12,600 nucleotides of DNA from Planctomycetaceae bacterium UBA4732 (GCA_002404095.1 DHJA01000297.1:70696-83295), one strand, 5' to 3'. Shown: positions 5,758-12,565, numbered from the stretch's first letter. Made by a program: numbers and translations. The notes: generated by a model not told the origin, from the sequence alone.

Positions 5758-7902
5758 ATGAGTACACATTTGACTGCGGACATTCGGAACGTCGCGCTCG
5801 CTGGACATCGGGCGTCAGGCAAGACCTCGCTTGCCGACGCCCTGCTCTACAAGGCTCATGCCGTAGAACGCCGCGGCAGCGTGGATGACAAAACCAGTGC
5901 CGCCGACTACACCGACGACGAGCACGACCACCACTTTTCCATCGACGCCCACGTCCTCCACCTCGACGACCACGGCAAGCGCATCAACCTCATCGACACC
6001 CCCGGCTACCCCGACTTCATCGGCGCCGCCCTCGGTTCACTGGCGGCCGTCGAAAACGTGGTCGTGGTGGTCTCGGCCGTGAACGGCGTCGAAGTGAACA
6101 CGCGGCGCATGTTCGCCGAGGCCGGCCGTCGTGGGCTGGCGCGATTCCTGGTAGTGAACAAGCTCGACGGCGACAACATCCACTTCCCGGACCTCGTAAA
6201 GGCGCTGCGCGATACGTTCGGCAAGGGCTGCGTACTGTTCAACGCGCCGATAAATCCCGGCCCGAAGTTCAGCGGCGTAGTGGGGGTACTGGACGCCGTG
6301 GAGGCGCCGGCCGGCTGTCCCGTGGATCTTGTTGCCGCCCGTTCGCAGTTGGTGGACGCCGTCGTCGAGGTGGACGACGCCCTCATGGAGAAGTACCTCA
6401 CTGAAGGGAAGATCAGCGTGGAGGAACTGGCCACGGCTCTACCAAAGGCGCTGGCCTCCGGCTCCATCATCCCGATCTTCTGCACCGCCGCTCGCAAGGA
6501 TAAAGACCTCGGCGTGCAGGAGTTGCTGGACGGCCTCGAAACCTACTGCCTATCGCCGTTGCAGGGGCCGCCGCACTTGGCGACGTTCGCCGCCGGGGGG
6601 AATGGCTCCGACCCTGAACTGAAGGCCGACCCGTCGGGCGAGTTCGTCGGCCAGGTGTTCAAGGCCGTCACCGATAAGTTCGTTGGCAACATGAGCTTTC
6701 TGCGCGTCTATCAGGGCACCTATAAAGCCGACCAGCCGCTGGTCAACGCCCGCACCGACAAGTCGAGCCGCACCGGCGGCTTGTTCGATGTGCAAGGCAA
6801 CAAGACGACGCCGATGACGGAAGCGGTGCCCGGCGACATCGTAGCCGTGACCAAGGTGGACGACCTACACATCGGCGACACGGTGGGCAACCACGCTCAC
6901 CCGCCGAAGCTGCCGGCGCCGGCGTTCCCTTCGCCGATGTACGGCCTGGCCGTCGAGCCGAAAACGCGCGGCGATGAGCAAAAAATCTCCGGTAGCCTGG
7001 CCAAGATCGCCAACGAAGATCCGACCTTCCACGTCACGCGCGACGCCCAGACGCACGAAATGGTCATCACCGGCATGAGCCAGCTGCACCTAGATGTATT
7101 GCGGGAACGGCTGAAGCGGCGCTTCGATCTGGAAGTGGTCACGCACGAGCCTAAGGTTCCGTACCGCGAGACGGTGACGACGCATTCGGAAGCCAGCCAT
7201 CGGCACAAGAAGCAGAGCGGCGGCCGCGGCCAATTCGGCGAGGTCCACCTGCGCGTCTACCCGCTGCCGCGCGAGATCGACAGTCAGGAAAAGCTGTTGG
7301 AACTGTTCGCCAACAAGTCGAAGTTCGAGAAGATGCGTTCGGCCCATTACGACCCGACGCACAACTTCGCTTTCATCGACACGATCGTGGGCGGGACCAT
7401 CCCGAACCAATTCGTGCCGGCAGTGGAGAAGGGATGCAAAGAACTGTTGGAGCGCGGCGCCCTCGGCGGATATCGCATTCAGGACGTGGCGGTGGAGGTG
7501 TTTTTCGGCAAGGACCATGCGGTGGACAGCTCGGAAGCGGCGTTCAAGACGGCGGGCCGGATCGCGTTCAAGAACGCTTTCCTGGCGGCGCGGCCGGTGC
7601 TGTTGGAGCCGGTGGTGGTCCTGGAAGTGACCGCCCCGTCGAAGTACACGGGCGCGATCCTGGGCGACCTCAACACCAAGCGGGCGCGGGTGGAGAAGCA
7701 GGACAGTTTGCCGGGCGACCTGGCGGTGATAACGGCGAAGGCGCCATTGGCGGAAGTGGCGCGTTACGCGGCCCAGCTAGGCAGTATCACGCAGGGGCAA
7801 GGGTCGTATCACATGGAGTTCAGCCACTACGATCAAGTGCCGGGCAACGTGCAGCAGCAGATCGTCAGCAAGGCCAAGCTGGGCCACGATGAGGATGAGT
7901 GA
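5758..7902 (+). CDS. Elongation factor G-like translational GTPase (EF-G-2 subfamily)
   Basis: A 714-residue five-domain EF-G homologue. The G domain shows the P-loop GHRASGKTS (16-24), switch II DTPGYPDF (80-87), NKLD (134-137) and the G5-like FCTAA. Domain II lies near 300-385 and domain III contains EDPTF. Domain IV carries HKKQSGGRGQFGEVHLRV. Domain V has GAILGDLNTKRARV and ends with the YHMEFSHYDQVPGNVQQQIV segment typical of the family. Switch II has Tyr84 where canonical EF-G and EF-Tu carry the GTPase-activating His. The usual ERERGIT effector segment is replaced by DDEHDHHFSI. From memory the EF-G-2 type (as in Thermus) also has PGY, so this is a subfamily trait and not damage. The exact role of that subfamily in translation is unsettled. 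The main fusA should lie elsewhere. The ribosome binding site before the ATG is weak. Confidence 0.88.
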   Translation: MSTHLTADIRNVALAGHRASGKTSLADALLYKAHAVERRGSVDDKTSAADYTDDEHDHHFSIDAHVLHLDDHGKRINLIDTPGYPDFIGAALGSLAAVENVVVVVSAVNGVEVNTRRMFAEAGRRGLARFLVVNKLDGDNIHFPDLVKALRDTFGKGCVLFNAPINPGPKFSGVVGVLDAVEAPAGCPVDLVAARSQLVDAVVEVDDALMEKYLTEGKISVEELATALPKALASGSIIPIFCTAARKDKDLGVQELLDGLETYCLSPLQGPPHLATFAAGGNGSDPELKADPSGEFVGQVFKAVTDKFVGNMSFLRVYQGTYKADQPLVNARTDKSSRTGGLFDVQGNKTTPMTEAVPGDIVAVTKVDDLHIGDTVGNHAHPPKLPAPAFPSPMYGLAVEPKTRGDEQKISGSLAKIANEDPTFHVTRDAQTHEMVITGMSQLHLDVLRERLKRRFDLEVVTHEPKVPYRETVTTHSEASHRHKKQSGGRGQFGEVHLRVYPLPREIDSQEKLLELFANKSKFEKMRSAHYDPTHNFAFIDTIVGGTIPNQFVPAVEKGCKELLERGALGGYRIQDVAVEVFFGKDHAVDSSEAAFKTAGRIAFKNAFLAARPVLLEPVVVLEVTAPSKYTGAILGDLNTKRARVEKQDSLPGDLAVITAKAPLAEVARYAAQLGSITQGQGSYHMEFSHYDQVPGNVQQQIVSKAKLGHDEDE

Positions 7903-7912
7903 GGAAGACGAC

Positions 7913-7943
7913 GCGGCCCGGAGGATACGACCCCTCCGGCCGC
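7913..7943 (+). terminator. Hairpin downstream of the EF-G-like gene
   Basis: GCGGCCCGGAGG (7913-7924) pairs with CCTCCGGCCGC (7933-7943) as an 11-bp stem with one bulged C and an 8-nt loop, 10 nt after the stop codon. No T-run follows, so a classical intrinsic terminator is uncertain. It may act as a 3'-end structure. Confidence 0.5.
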
Positions 7944-8027
7944 GAGGTCTAGGTTGCATCCAAGGTAGGCCGCGAGTATCGTGGAAGTTCCGGTATATAT
8001 TTCCTTCCCCCGCGAAGCGAGGCGTCG

Positions 8028-8222
8028 ATGGACGAGAAAACTCGGTCTCTTTTCGAGGCGGCGCTAACGCTACCGGAGGGCCACAGAGTACTGCTAGCCG
8101 AGCGGTTGCTGGAGAGCTTGCCGGCCGACTTGCGGGAACCTCTCGACGACGAGACCTTCGCCGCCGAACTCGACCGGCGTTACGACGAATTTCAACGCGA
8201 CCCTTCCGTGGCGGTCCCGTAA
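8028..8222 (+). CDS. Addiction-module antitoxin component (RelB/ParD-like)
   Basis: A 64-residue acidic protein resembling the 'putative addiction module component' family. It has an N-terminal helix with the characteristic ALTLPEGHRVLLAERLLESL run (residues 12-31), then an acidic linker and a C-terminal segment AAELDRRYDEFQRDPS that would bind the toxin. GAGG at 8019-8022 lies 5 nt before the ATG, and a TATATATT stretch upstream (7994-8001) could be part of a promoter. The partner toxin frame begins 33 nt downstream but carries a stop codon. The antitoxin itself looks intact, although it lacks the W-E/W-D pair frequently seen near the C-terminus of such proteins. Such modules typically regulate their own promoter; no clear operator is visible here. 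Confidence 0.72.
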   Translation: MDEKTRSLFEAALTLPEGHRVLLAERLLESLPADLREPLDDETFAAELDRRYDEFQRDPSVAVP

Positions 8223-8255
8223 TCCGATGTGTTGCATGGAGAGTGAGCCGCGTGG

Positions 8256-8564
8256 ATGGCCGTTCCCGTCGTCCTGTTCCACCGACTGGCGCAGCGAGAA
8301 TACCAGGCCGCTCGCCGATGGTACGCCCAGCGAAGTCCGCAAGCGGCCCGGCGGTTTCAGGATGAAGTGGAGCGGGCGGTCCAAGGGATCGCTAGCCGTC
8401 CCGACCAGGAGCCGCTCTAGCACGGCGTCCATCGTTGGGTGCGGACAAGGAGCTTCCCCTATCTCCTGTACTACCGCCGGATCGGTCCCGATCATTTACT
8501 GGTGACGGCGGTAGCCCATTCTCGACGACGACCTGGTTACTGGCTGCGAAGATCGCTTCCATGA
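8256..8564 (+). pseudogene. RelE/ParE-type toxin interrupted by an in-frame TAG
   Basis: Reading from ATG 8256 gives 54 residues (MAVPVVLFHRLAQREYQAAR, then a WYAQRSPQAARRFQDEVERA helix region) and a TAG at 8418-8420. The same frame then continues for 47 residues with HGVHRW, FPYLLYYRR, LLVTAVAHSRRRPGYW, and ends at TGA 8562-8564. The two halves together give the 102-codon length, and each matches the corresponding half of RelE/ParE ribonuclease or gyrase toxins, including the FPY-x-YY strand and the C-terminal HxRRxPGYW motif. The stop falls in the connecting loop, where relatives often have an aromatic residue before HG. No frameshift is needed. Most likely a recent point mutation disabled the toxin while the antitoxin survived; a sequencing error is the main alternative. 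Confidence 0.72.
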
Positions 8565-8969
8565 ACGAGCGGGCTGGAAGCGTCGCGCCGGGCGAGCGGA
8601 ACGGCGTGAAGCGGAACAGTTCCTTCTCGTCCTCGCTTGCTCTCGCACAGTAGACGCCTCGGGGCTGAATTAGCTCCGATAGAAATGAGAGCAACCATTA
8701 GGCCAACCGAGAATGGTCCTCTCGCATGAAATTCTGGCGCCGCCTGAACAATTCCGCCCCCCAATTCTTCTCACGCCTCAATACTTCGCGCCGGCGCGAA
8801 TAAACTTCGGCTCCGGCCGTATTATTTTCCATTTAGCTGTTGCATTTTGTCATTTCTTAGTTAATCTCATCTCAGCGTAATCGGGCCGGGGCGAAAATAG
8901 GATCAACAAACCCGCCTCACAACCCGATGTGTCCGAGACGTCCATCACCCCTCTGAGGACCAGAAGACC
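8565..8969. other. Gene-poor 405-bp stretch with an AT-rich block and a palindrome
   Basis: I see no convincing gene here. The segment holds a perfect 16-bp palindrome at 8785-8800 (TTCGCGCCGGCGCGAA), then an unusually AT-rich block at about 8818-8870, and a purine-rich leader into the LEDR protein. Short frames, for example 8561-8653 (30 codons, starting at an ATGA overlap with the broken toxin), lack recognisable motifs. Confidence 0.6.
8840..8867 (+). promoter_or_regulatory. Candidate promoter for the LEDR protein
   Basis: TTGCAT (8840-8845) and TAATCT (8862-8867) are 16 nt apart inside the AT-rich block. A start near 8875 would leave a leader of about 95 nt. The evidence is hexamer similarity plus local AT-richness only. 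Confidence 0.35.
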
Positions 8970-9236
8970 ATGAAGCGCTCCCCTCGTCTGCATCTCGAAC
9001 AGTTAGAGGACAGAATCACGCCAATCGGTCCCGTCCTGTTCGACCCCACGTATCTGCCGCCGCCGCCGCCGGATCAGGTGGTGGTAACCCCACCGCCTCC
9101 GGCCCCCACGTACTACATCCCGACCCCCGCCGACATGGTAGCCGCAATGAATGCCTATCTCGCCTCCTTGCCGCCCCCGCCCACCGGCGGCGACATAGGT
9201 CTCGGCACCGGCTTGGGAGGCGGATCTTTGCCGTGA
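8970..9236 (+). CDS. Small proline-rich protein with N-terminal LEDR motif
   Basis: An 88-residue protein of unknown function. Its start, RLHLEQLEDRITP (residues 6-18), matches the LExLEDR/LEPR-type N-terminal motif that opens many large extracellular proteins of planctomycetes. Here only a short tail follows: a Pro/Val/Tyr-rich linker (residues 28-52, with a run of five prolines), a short helix-like MVAAMNAYLASL, a second proline run, and a glycine-rich end. GAGGA at 8955-8959 lies 10 nt before the ATG, and a promoter-like pair lies upstream. It could be a stand-alone mini-protein or a remnant of a larger surface protein. No downstream frame continues it within the next 300 bp. The N-terminal motif is seen; export and surface location are inferred from its relatives. 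Confidence 0.7.
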   Translation: MKRSPRLHLEQLEDRITPIGPVLFDPTYLPPPPPDQVVVTPPPPAPTYYIPTPADMVAAMNAYLASLPPPPTGGDIGLGTGLGGGSLP

Positions 9237-9315
9237 TACCTGAGTTTGGGCAACCATCTGGCCCGAGCCGACCGAAGAAAACTGTCCCCCATTGACCCAT
9301 TCGTGGTTCAACCGC

Positions 9316-9369
9316 TAGCGATGCTTCGCGGAAGCGTGAACACCAACACGTTTCCGTGAAGCATCGCTA
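9316..9369 (+). repeat. 23-bp hairpin with G-U pairs favouring the + strand RNA
   Basis: The arm at 9316-9338 (starting TAGCGATGCTTCGCGG) pairs with 9347-9369 (ending GAAGCATCGCTA) over 23 positions around an 8-nt loop. Two positions, 9328/9357 and 9334/9351, are G-U in a + strand transcript but would be A-C mismatches in a - strand one. It lies 79 nt after the LEDR protein stop and has no T-run after it, so it may be a 3'-end structure or part of a repeat family. ATGCTTCGCGG resembles the ATGCTTTCGCGG core of the 10589-10913 element. Confidence 0.75.
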
Positions 9370-9421
9370 ACCCCCTCCCCGTCCGTAAGCGCCGACCCCA
9401 TACCATCTCGTTTTTCCGCGA

Positions 9422-9477
9422 GTGGGCTTCTCGAATTAGGCGCCGTCGCTGATCAGCGTTTAATTCGAGAAGCCCAC
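9422..9477. repeat. 17-bp perfect inverted repeat enclosing a 12-bp palindrome
   Basis: GTGGGCTTCTCGAATTA (9422-9438) and its exact reverse complement (9461-9477) enclose 22 nt that themselves contain the palindrome CGCTGATCAGCG (9447-9458). A 22-nt stretch, 9433-9454, recurs in inverted orientation at 10869-10890 inside the large compound repeat. The arms and loop could form a cruciform or a long RNA hairpin. Confidence 0.8.
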
Positions 9478-9496
9478 CTTAACGCCAACGCCCCCA

Positions 9497-9525
9497 TTTA
9501 CACGGCCGCCGTCGTCGCTTATACC
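9497..9525 (+). promoter_or_regulatory. Candidate promoter for the DUF1080 gene
   Basis: TTTACA (9497-9502) and TATACC (9520-9525) lie 17 nt apart, with the second box about 45 nt before the ATG. This is the best-spaced promoter-like pair in the right half. No strong Shine-Dalgarno sequence follows. Confidence 0.45.
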
Positions 9526-9569
9526 AGACAGGGACGCCCTCAACGACGACCAGCCCGCGAGACTCCCCG

Positions 9570-10544
9570 ATGAACCGCTGCCTTATCCTTATGCTAACGG
9601 CCGGCCTCGCCCTCGGCGCGGCCAAGCCGTCGGCCGACGTCTTCCTCGACCCCGAAAAGGCCGGCCCCGACTTCGCCGTCCAGGGTGAGTACGTCGGCGA
9701 AACCGCCGGCAAAGATAAACTCGCCGCCCAGGTCGTGGCCGAGGGCGACGGCAAGTTTACCGTCTACTTCCTGACCAGCGGCTTGCCCGGCGATGGTTGG
9801 GACGGCAAAGCCAAGGTCAAGGCCGCGGCCCACACTGCCGACGGTAAGACGACGTTCGAGGGCGCTGGTTGGAAGGGCGACATCACCGACGGTAAGCTTA
9901 CCGGCGCCCGCGCCGACGGCGTTGAATTCGCCTTGAGCCGCGTTGTGCGCAAGAGTCCGACCGAGGGGACCAAGCCGCCCGAAGGCGCCCTGGTCCTCTT
10001 CGACGGCAAGGGCGCTGGCGAATGGAAGGACGGCCGTATCGTTGAGGGCGATCTCCTCGCCGAGGGCGCGACGACAAAAAAGACATTTCAGGACTTCAAA
10101 CTCCATCTTGAATTCCGCCTGCCGTTTAAGCCGAAATCGCGCGGCCAGGAGCGCGGCAACAGCGGCGTCTATCTCCAGAGGCGATACGAGATCCAGGTTC
10201 TCGACAGTTTCGGTTTGGCCGGCGACAAGGGCGAATGCGGGGCGATCTACCAGCAGACGCCGCCGGCTGTGAATATGTGCTTCCCGCCGCTATCGTGGCA
10301 GACCTACGACATCGACTTCCGGGCCGCTCGCTACGACGCCGACGGCAACAAGAAGGCCGACGCCGTCGTGACGGTGATACAGAACGGCGTTAAGGTTCAC
10401 GACAAAGCGGAGATAAAAAAGCAGACGGGCTACGGCGACAAGGAGAAAGATACGCCCGGCGTCCTTAATTTGCAGAATCACGGCAACCCCGTGGTGTTCC
10501 GCAACGTCTGGGTGGTCGTCCGAAGCGGTGGGGATAAAAACTAG
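9570..10544 (+). CDS. Secreted DUF1080 family protein (3-keto-disaccharide hydrolase-like)
   Basis: A 324-residue protein with a Sec-type signal peptide (residues 1-18, hydrophobic core LILMLTAGLALGAA). Residues 35-125 form an N-terminal region (EYVGET, FLTSGLPGDGWDG) that I recall from other planctomycete DUF1080 proteins. Residues 138-319 form the DUF1080 concanavalin/LamG-like fold: RGNSGVYLQRRYEIQVLDSFG (195-215), CGAIYQQTPPAVNMCFPP (223-240), WQTYDIDF (243-250), QNGVKVH (271-277) and the closing NLQNHGNPVVFRNVW (300-314). Some family members hydrolyse 3-keto-glycosides made by oxidoreductases; planctomycetes encode many and probably use them extracellularly or in the periplasm for sugar breakdown. 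No sugar oxidoreductase lies next to it, so the substrate is unknown. Its flanks carry related repeats at 9433-9454 and 10869-10890. Confidence 0.87.
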   Translation: MNRCLILMLTAGLALGAAKPSADVFLDPEKAGPDFAVQGEYVGETAGKDKLAAQVVAEGDGKFTVYFLTSGLPGDGWDGKAKVKAAAHTADGKTTFEGAGWKGDITDGKLTGARADGVEFALSRVVRKSPTEGTKPPEGALVLFDGKGAGEWKDGRIVEGDLLAEGATTKKTFQDFKLHLEFRLPFKPKSRGQERGNSGVYLQRRYEIQVLDSFGLAGDKGECGAIYQQTPPAVNMCFPPLSWQTYDIDFRAARYDADGNKKADAVVTVIQNGVKVHDKAEIKKQTGYGDKEKDTPGVLNLQNHGNPVVFRNVWVVVRSGGDKN

Positions 10545-10588
10545 GCGGCTCGGGTAAGTTGCACCCGCTCACGCGCGGACCCTCGTAC

Positions 10589-10913
10589 GTATAGGGTGTG
10601 CCTCCCGAGTTAGGCATCAGGGCGGCCTCTTGCTCCCTCCCTCTTTTCGGCATTGGTATCAACACCAGAGGGGGGTGCCATGCTTTCGCGGCCTCTTTCT
10701 GCACCTTCCGTCCGTCGAAGCCGCCGCGAAAGCATGACTCCCGCGAGGGGATTCATGCTTTCGCGGGGTTCAGACTGGACGGCGTCTTGGGATAGGCCCG
10801 CGAAAGCATGGCACCCCGCCCGTAGAGGGTGTTAGGGTAGATACCAATGACGCAACGGGGAGGGAGCCGATCAGCGACGGCGCCTAATTCCAAAGGCACA
10901 CCCCCTCGTATAC
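10589..10913. repeat. 325-bp compound inverted repeat, possible non-autonomous mobile element or structured RNA
   Basis: The ends match in inverted orientation: GTATA with TATAC (10589-10593/10909-10913), GGGTGTGCCT (10594-10603) with 10894-10903, GCTCCCTCCC (10632-10641) with 10858-10867, CATTGGTATC (10651-10660) with 10840-10849, and a perfect 20-bp pair at 10672-10691/10798-10817. The core holds four copies of CATGCTTTCGCGG in alternating orientation: 10679-10691 (+), 10724-10736 (-), 10754-10766 (+) and 10798-10810 (-). No transposase frame is inside; short frames across it lack protein features. The arms are about 100 bp and imperfect, like a decayed or RNA-level palindrome. It sits between the DUF1080 stop and the glycosyltransferase promoter region. 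Flanking target duplications are not obvious. Confidence 0.8.
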
Positions 10914-10917
10914 GGCC

Positions 10918-10946
10918 TTGATTCGATTCGATCGAACCGGTACCAT
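10918..10946 (+). promoter_or_regulatory. Candidate promoter with internal palindrome before the glycosyltransferase gene
   Basis: TTGATT (10918-10923) and TACCAT (10941-10946) are spaced by 17 nt. The spacer contains the 10-bp palindrome TTCGATCGAA (10927-10936), a possible operator. The pair begins 4 nt after the large inverted repeat ends. A start near 10953 would leave a leader of about 113 nt, in which I see no recognisable structure or gene. Confidence 0.35.
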
Positions 10947-11065
10947 CCGCCGGTGTTTGGCCTGGAAAATAGGCGCAGGCACTCCCGTCTGCTCAAGGCT
11001 CCGAAGAAATCGGTCTATAGCGAACTTAAACGCGCCAAACCTAAGCCCAAGGTGGAGATTCCCGC

Positions 11066-12556
11066 ATGGTCCCGGCGTCGTCAGACCCGGTTTGCGAGGA
11101 CGACGCGAGGGCCGGCGAGTTCGCCGCGAGTCGCCTGGCTTTGCGCCGCGCGGGCTTCGGAATGCTCTTGCTCCTGACCGCCGCCGCGCTGTTCTTCCAG
11201 GTTCCCTGGTTGGCCTCGAACCAGACCGCCTCCCATATCTTTCGCTGCCTACTCACTGCGGGGTTGCTGATCGCCTACCTACAAGGCTATCGCGCCCTAC
11301 TAGCGCTGCCCGGCGACGCCGGCCAACGACCCGTGGTGGTCGGCTTCGCCGTCTCGTTCGGACTAATGGCCTTGTGCATACCACCGTTCAACTCCATTGA
11401 CGTTTACTGTTACATCAATTCAGGTTGGCAGCAGGTGCGCTATGGACTCAATCCGTACACCTACACGATTGACGATGTGGCGAATTGGCAAAACGACCCG
11501 ATGTTCCGGCCCTATTGGACGCACGCCTATGCGGCTTACGGCTTTTTGTTCGAGCGGCTTGCCGCGGCCCTGTGCCGGCTAGGACGGGGCGACCACGCGT
11601 GGACCCTGTTCTTGTTTAAGGCGACGGGACTCGTCGTCTTCGCATTGGCCGGGTGGGTTGGAGCGCTTGCCGCTCGGCAGCTTCGGCTGCCCGCGCCGGA
11701 TCGCGCCTTGTATCTACTTCTTTGGAATCCGCTGTTACTTATCCTCTTTGTTACAGACGGGCACAACGACTTGTGGATGGCCTTGTTCACCATGACGGCC
11801 GTCTACCTTGTCCTGACGGACGGCTGGGTCGGGGTGCTCCCGGCGCTGGTCGCCGCCGCCGCGATCAAGTATGTTTCCGCGGCGATCCTGCCTTTCGCAC
11901 TCCTCTATCTCGTTAAACGGTTCGGCTGGAAGAAAGCCGCGGCCGGCGCGGGGTTGGCCCTTCTGCTCGGCGGGCTGCTCGCCTGGGACTACGTCGGGCC
12001 GATTGGAAAGCCTGACGCCCTAGAAGCGCAGGTCGCCAACGCCACGGCGGCGCTGAACTCAGTGCCGGCCATGTTCGTCTTTCCGTGCGACCTATGCGCC
12101 AAATTGTTTCCGCGGCTGGCGCCGTACCGGGAGCCAGCCGCGGCGGCGATTAAGCTCGTTTTCTGGACTGGTTTCACGGGTTTCTACGGGCGCCTCGCCT
12201 GGATCCGCTTACGGAGCGCGCCTTACGACCCGGCCGCCTTTCTCCACGACTGCGTTCTAATTCACTTCGTACTGATATGCCTCGTCAGCAGCAAATTTTA
12301 CCCCTGGTATCTGGGCATGTTCTTCCCGTTGGCCCTTTGGCTTCCTCCGGGCGGCCGATTGCGGCGGGCAGTGTTGGCGATTTCCTCCGCCCAACTTCTC
12401 ACTTTGACCTTCATCGGTCAAACGAACTTCCTGAACGGCTTGGTGATGCTGGTTCTTCCTCTCCTCTGGGCGATGAAACCGTCGTTATTTCGTCCGCGCC
12501 GTTCCCTCCCTACGCCGACAGAATGGGAAGCTACCGCCCCACCCGTCGCCGCCTGA
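11066..12556 (+). CDS. Polytopic GT-C-type glycosyltransferase (MptB / mannosyltransferase-like)
   Basis: A 496-residue inner-membrane protein with roughly 11-12 hydrophobic segments, the first at about 31-50. The pattern is that of lipid-phosphosugar-dependent GT-C enzymes. The first extracytoplasmic loop carries an acidic residue in IDVYCYINSGWQQVRYGLNPYTY (Asp112, NPY at 129-131). It is followed by LLLWNPLLLILFVTDGHNDLWM (GHND at 232-235), AIKYVSAAILPF (266-276) and KFYPWYLGMFFPLALW (410-425). These resemble the alpha-1,6-mannosyltransferase MptA/MptB and related alpha-glycosyltransferase families. The donor would be a polyprenyl-phosphate sugar and the product an envelope glycan or glycolipid, but neither can be named. 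GGAG at 11054-11057 lies 8 nt before the ATG. The C-terminal 25 residues are polar and Pro/Ala-rich. It is monocistronic within the window. Confidence 0.75.
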   Translation: MVPASSDPVCEDDARAGEFAASRLALRRAGFGMLLLLTAAALFFQVPWLASNQTASHIFRCLLTAGLLIAYLQGYRALLALPGDAGQRPVVVGFAVSFGLMALCIPPFNSIDVYCYINSGWQQVRYGLNPYTYTIDDVANWQNDPMFRPYWTHAYAAYGFLFERLAAALCRLGRGDHAWTLFLFKATGLVVFALAGWVGALAARQLRLPAPDRALYLLLWNPLLLILFVTDGHNDLWMALFTMTAVYLVLTDGWVGVLPALVAAAAIKYVSAAILPFALLYLVKRFGWKKAAAGAGLALLLGGLLAWDYVGPIGKPDALEAQVANATAALNSVPAMFVFPCDLCAKLFPRLAPYREPAAAAIKLVFWTGFTGFYGRLAWIRLRSAPYDPAAFLHDCVLIHFVLICLVSSKFYPWYLGMFFPLALWLPPGGRLRRAVLAISSAQLLTLTFIGQTNFLNGLVMLVLPLLWAMKPSLFRPRRSLPTPTEWEATAPPVAA

Positions 12557-12565
12557 TCCGGTGTG

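Larger units (their letters stand above)
9237..9569. other. 333-bp intergenic region carrying two strong hairpins
   Basis: No gene is seen. The region contains the hairpins at 9316-9369 and 9422-9477, and a promoter-like pair at 9497-9525 before the DUF1080 gene. The two hairpins have unrelated arm sequences and are 52 bp apart. Confidence 0.7.

Noticed and set aside
8418..8420. TAG as pyrrolysine or programmed read-through in the toxin
   Set aside because: No PYL-like structure or pyrrolysine gene is visible, and small toxins are not known for this. A point mutation or a sequence error is simpler.
8561..8653. 30-codon frame overlapping the toxin stop as ATGA
   Set aside because: No recognisable motif and Ser/Arg-rich low-complexity content; the overlap could be chance.
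8392..8694. - strand frame of 100 codons over the broken toxin
   Set aside because: It is antisense to a recognisable RelE/ParE-type frame and shows no motif of its own.
10598..10835. Short + strand frames (65 and 60 codons) within the compound repeat
   Set aside because: They arise from the repeated CATGCTTTCGCGG units and inverted arms; no ribosome binding site or protein-like composition.
9316..10913. CRISPR array
   Set aside because: The repeats are few, inverted in orientation and unevenly spaced, with no regular spacers or cas genes.
10953..11177. 74-codon frame starting GTG before the glycosyltransferase, with a basic Lys/Arg-rich start
   Set aside because: More than half overlaps the glycosyltransferase in another frame, it lacks a clear ribosome binding site, and no family is recognised. 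A remnant of another gene cannot be excluded.
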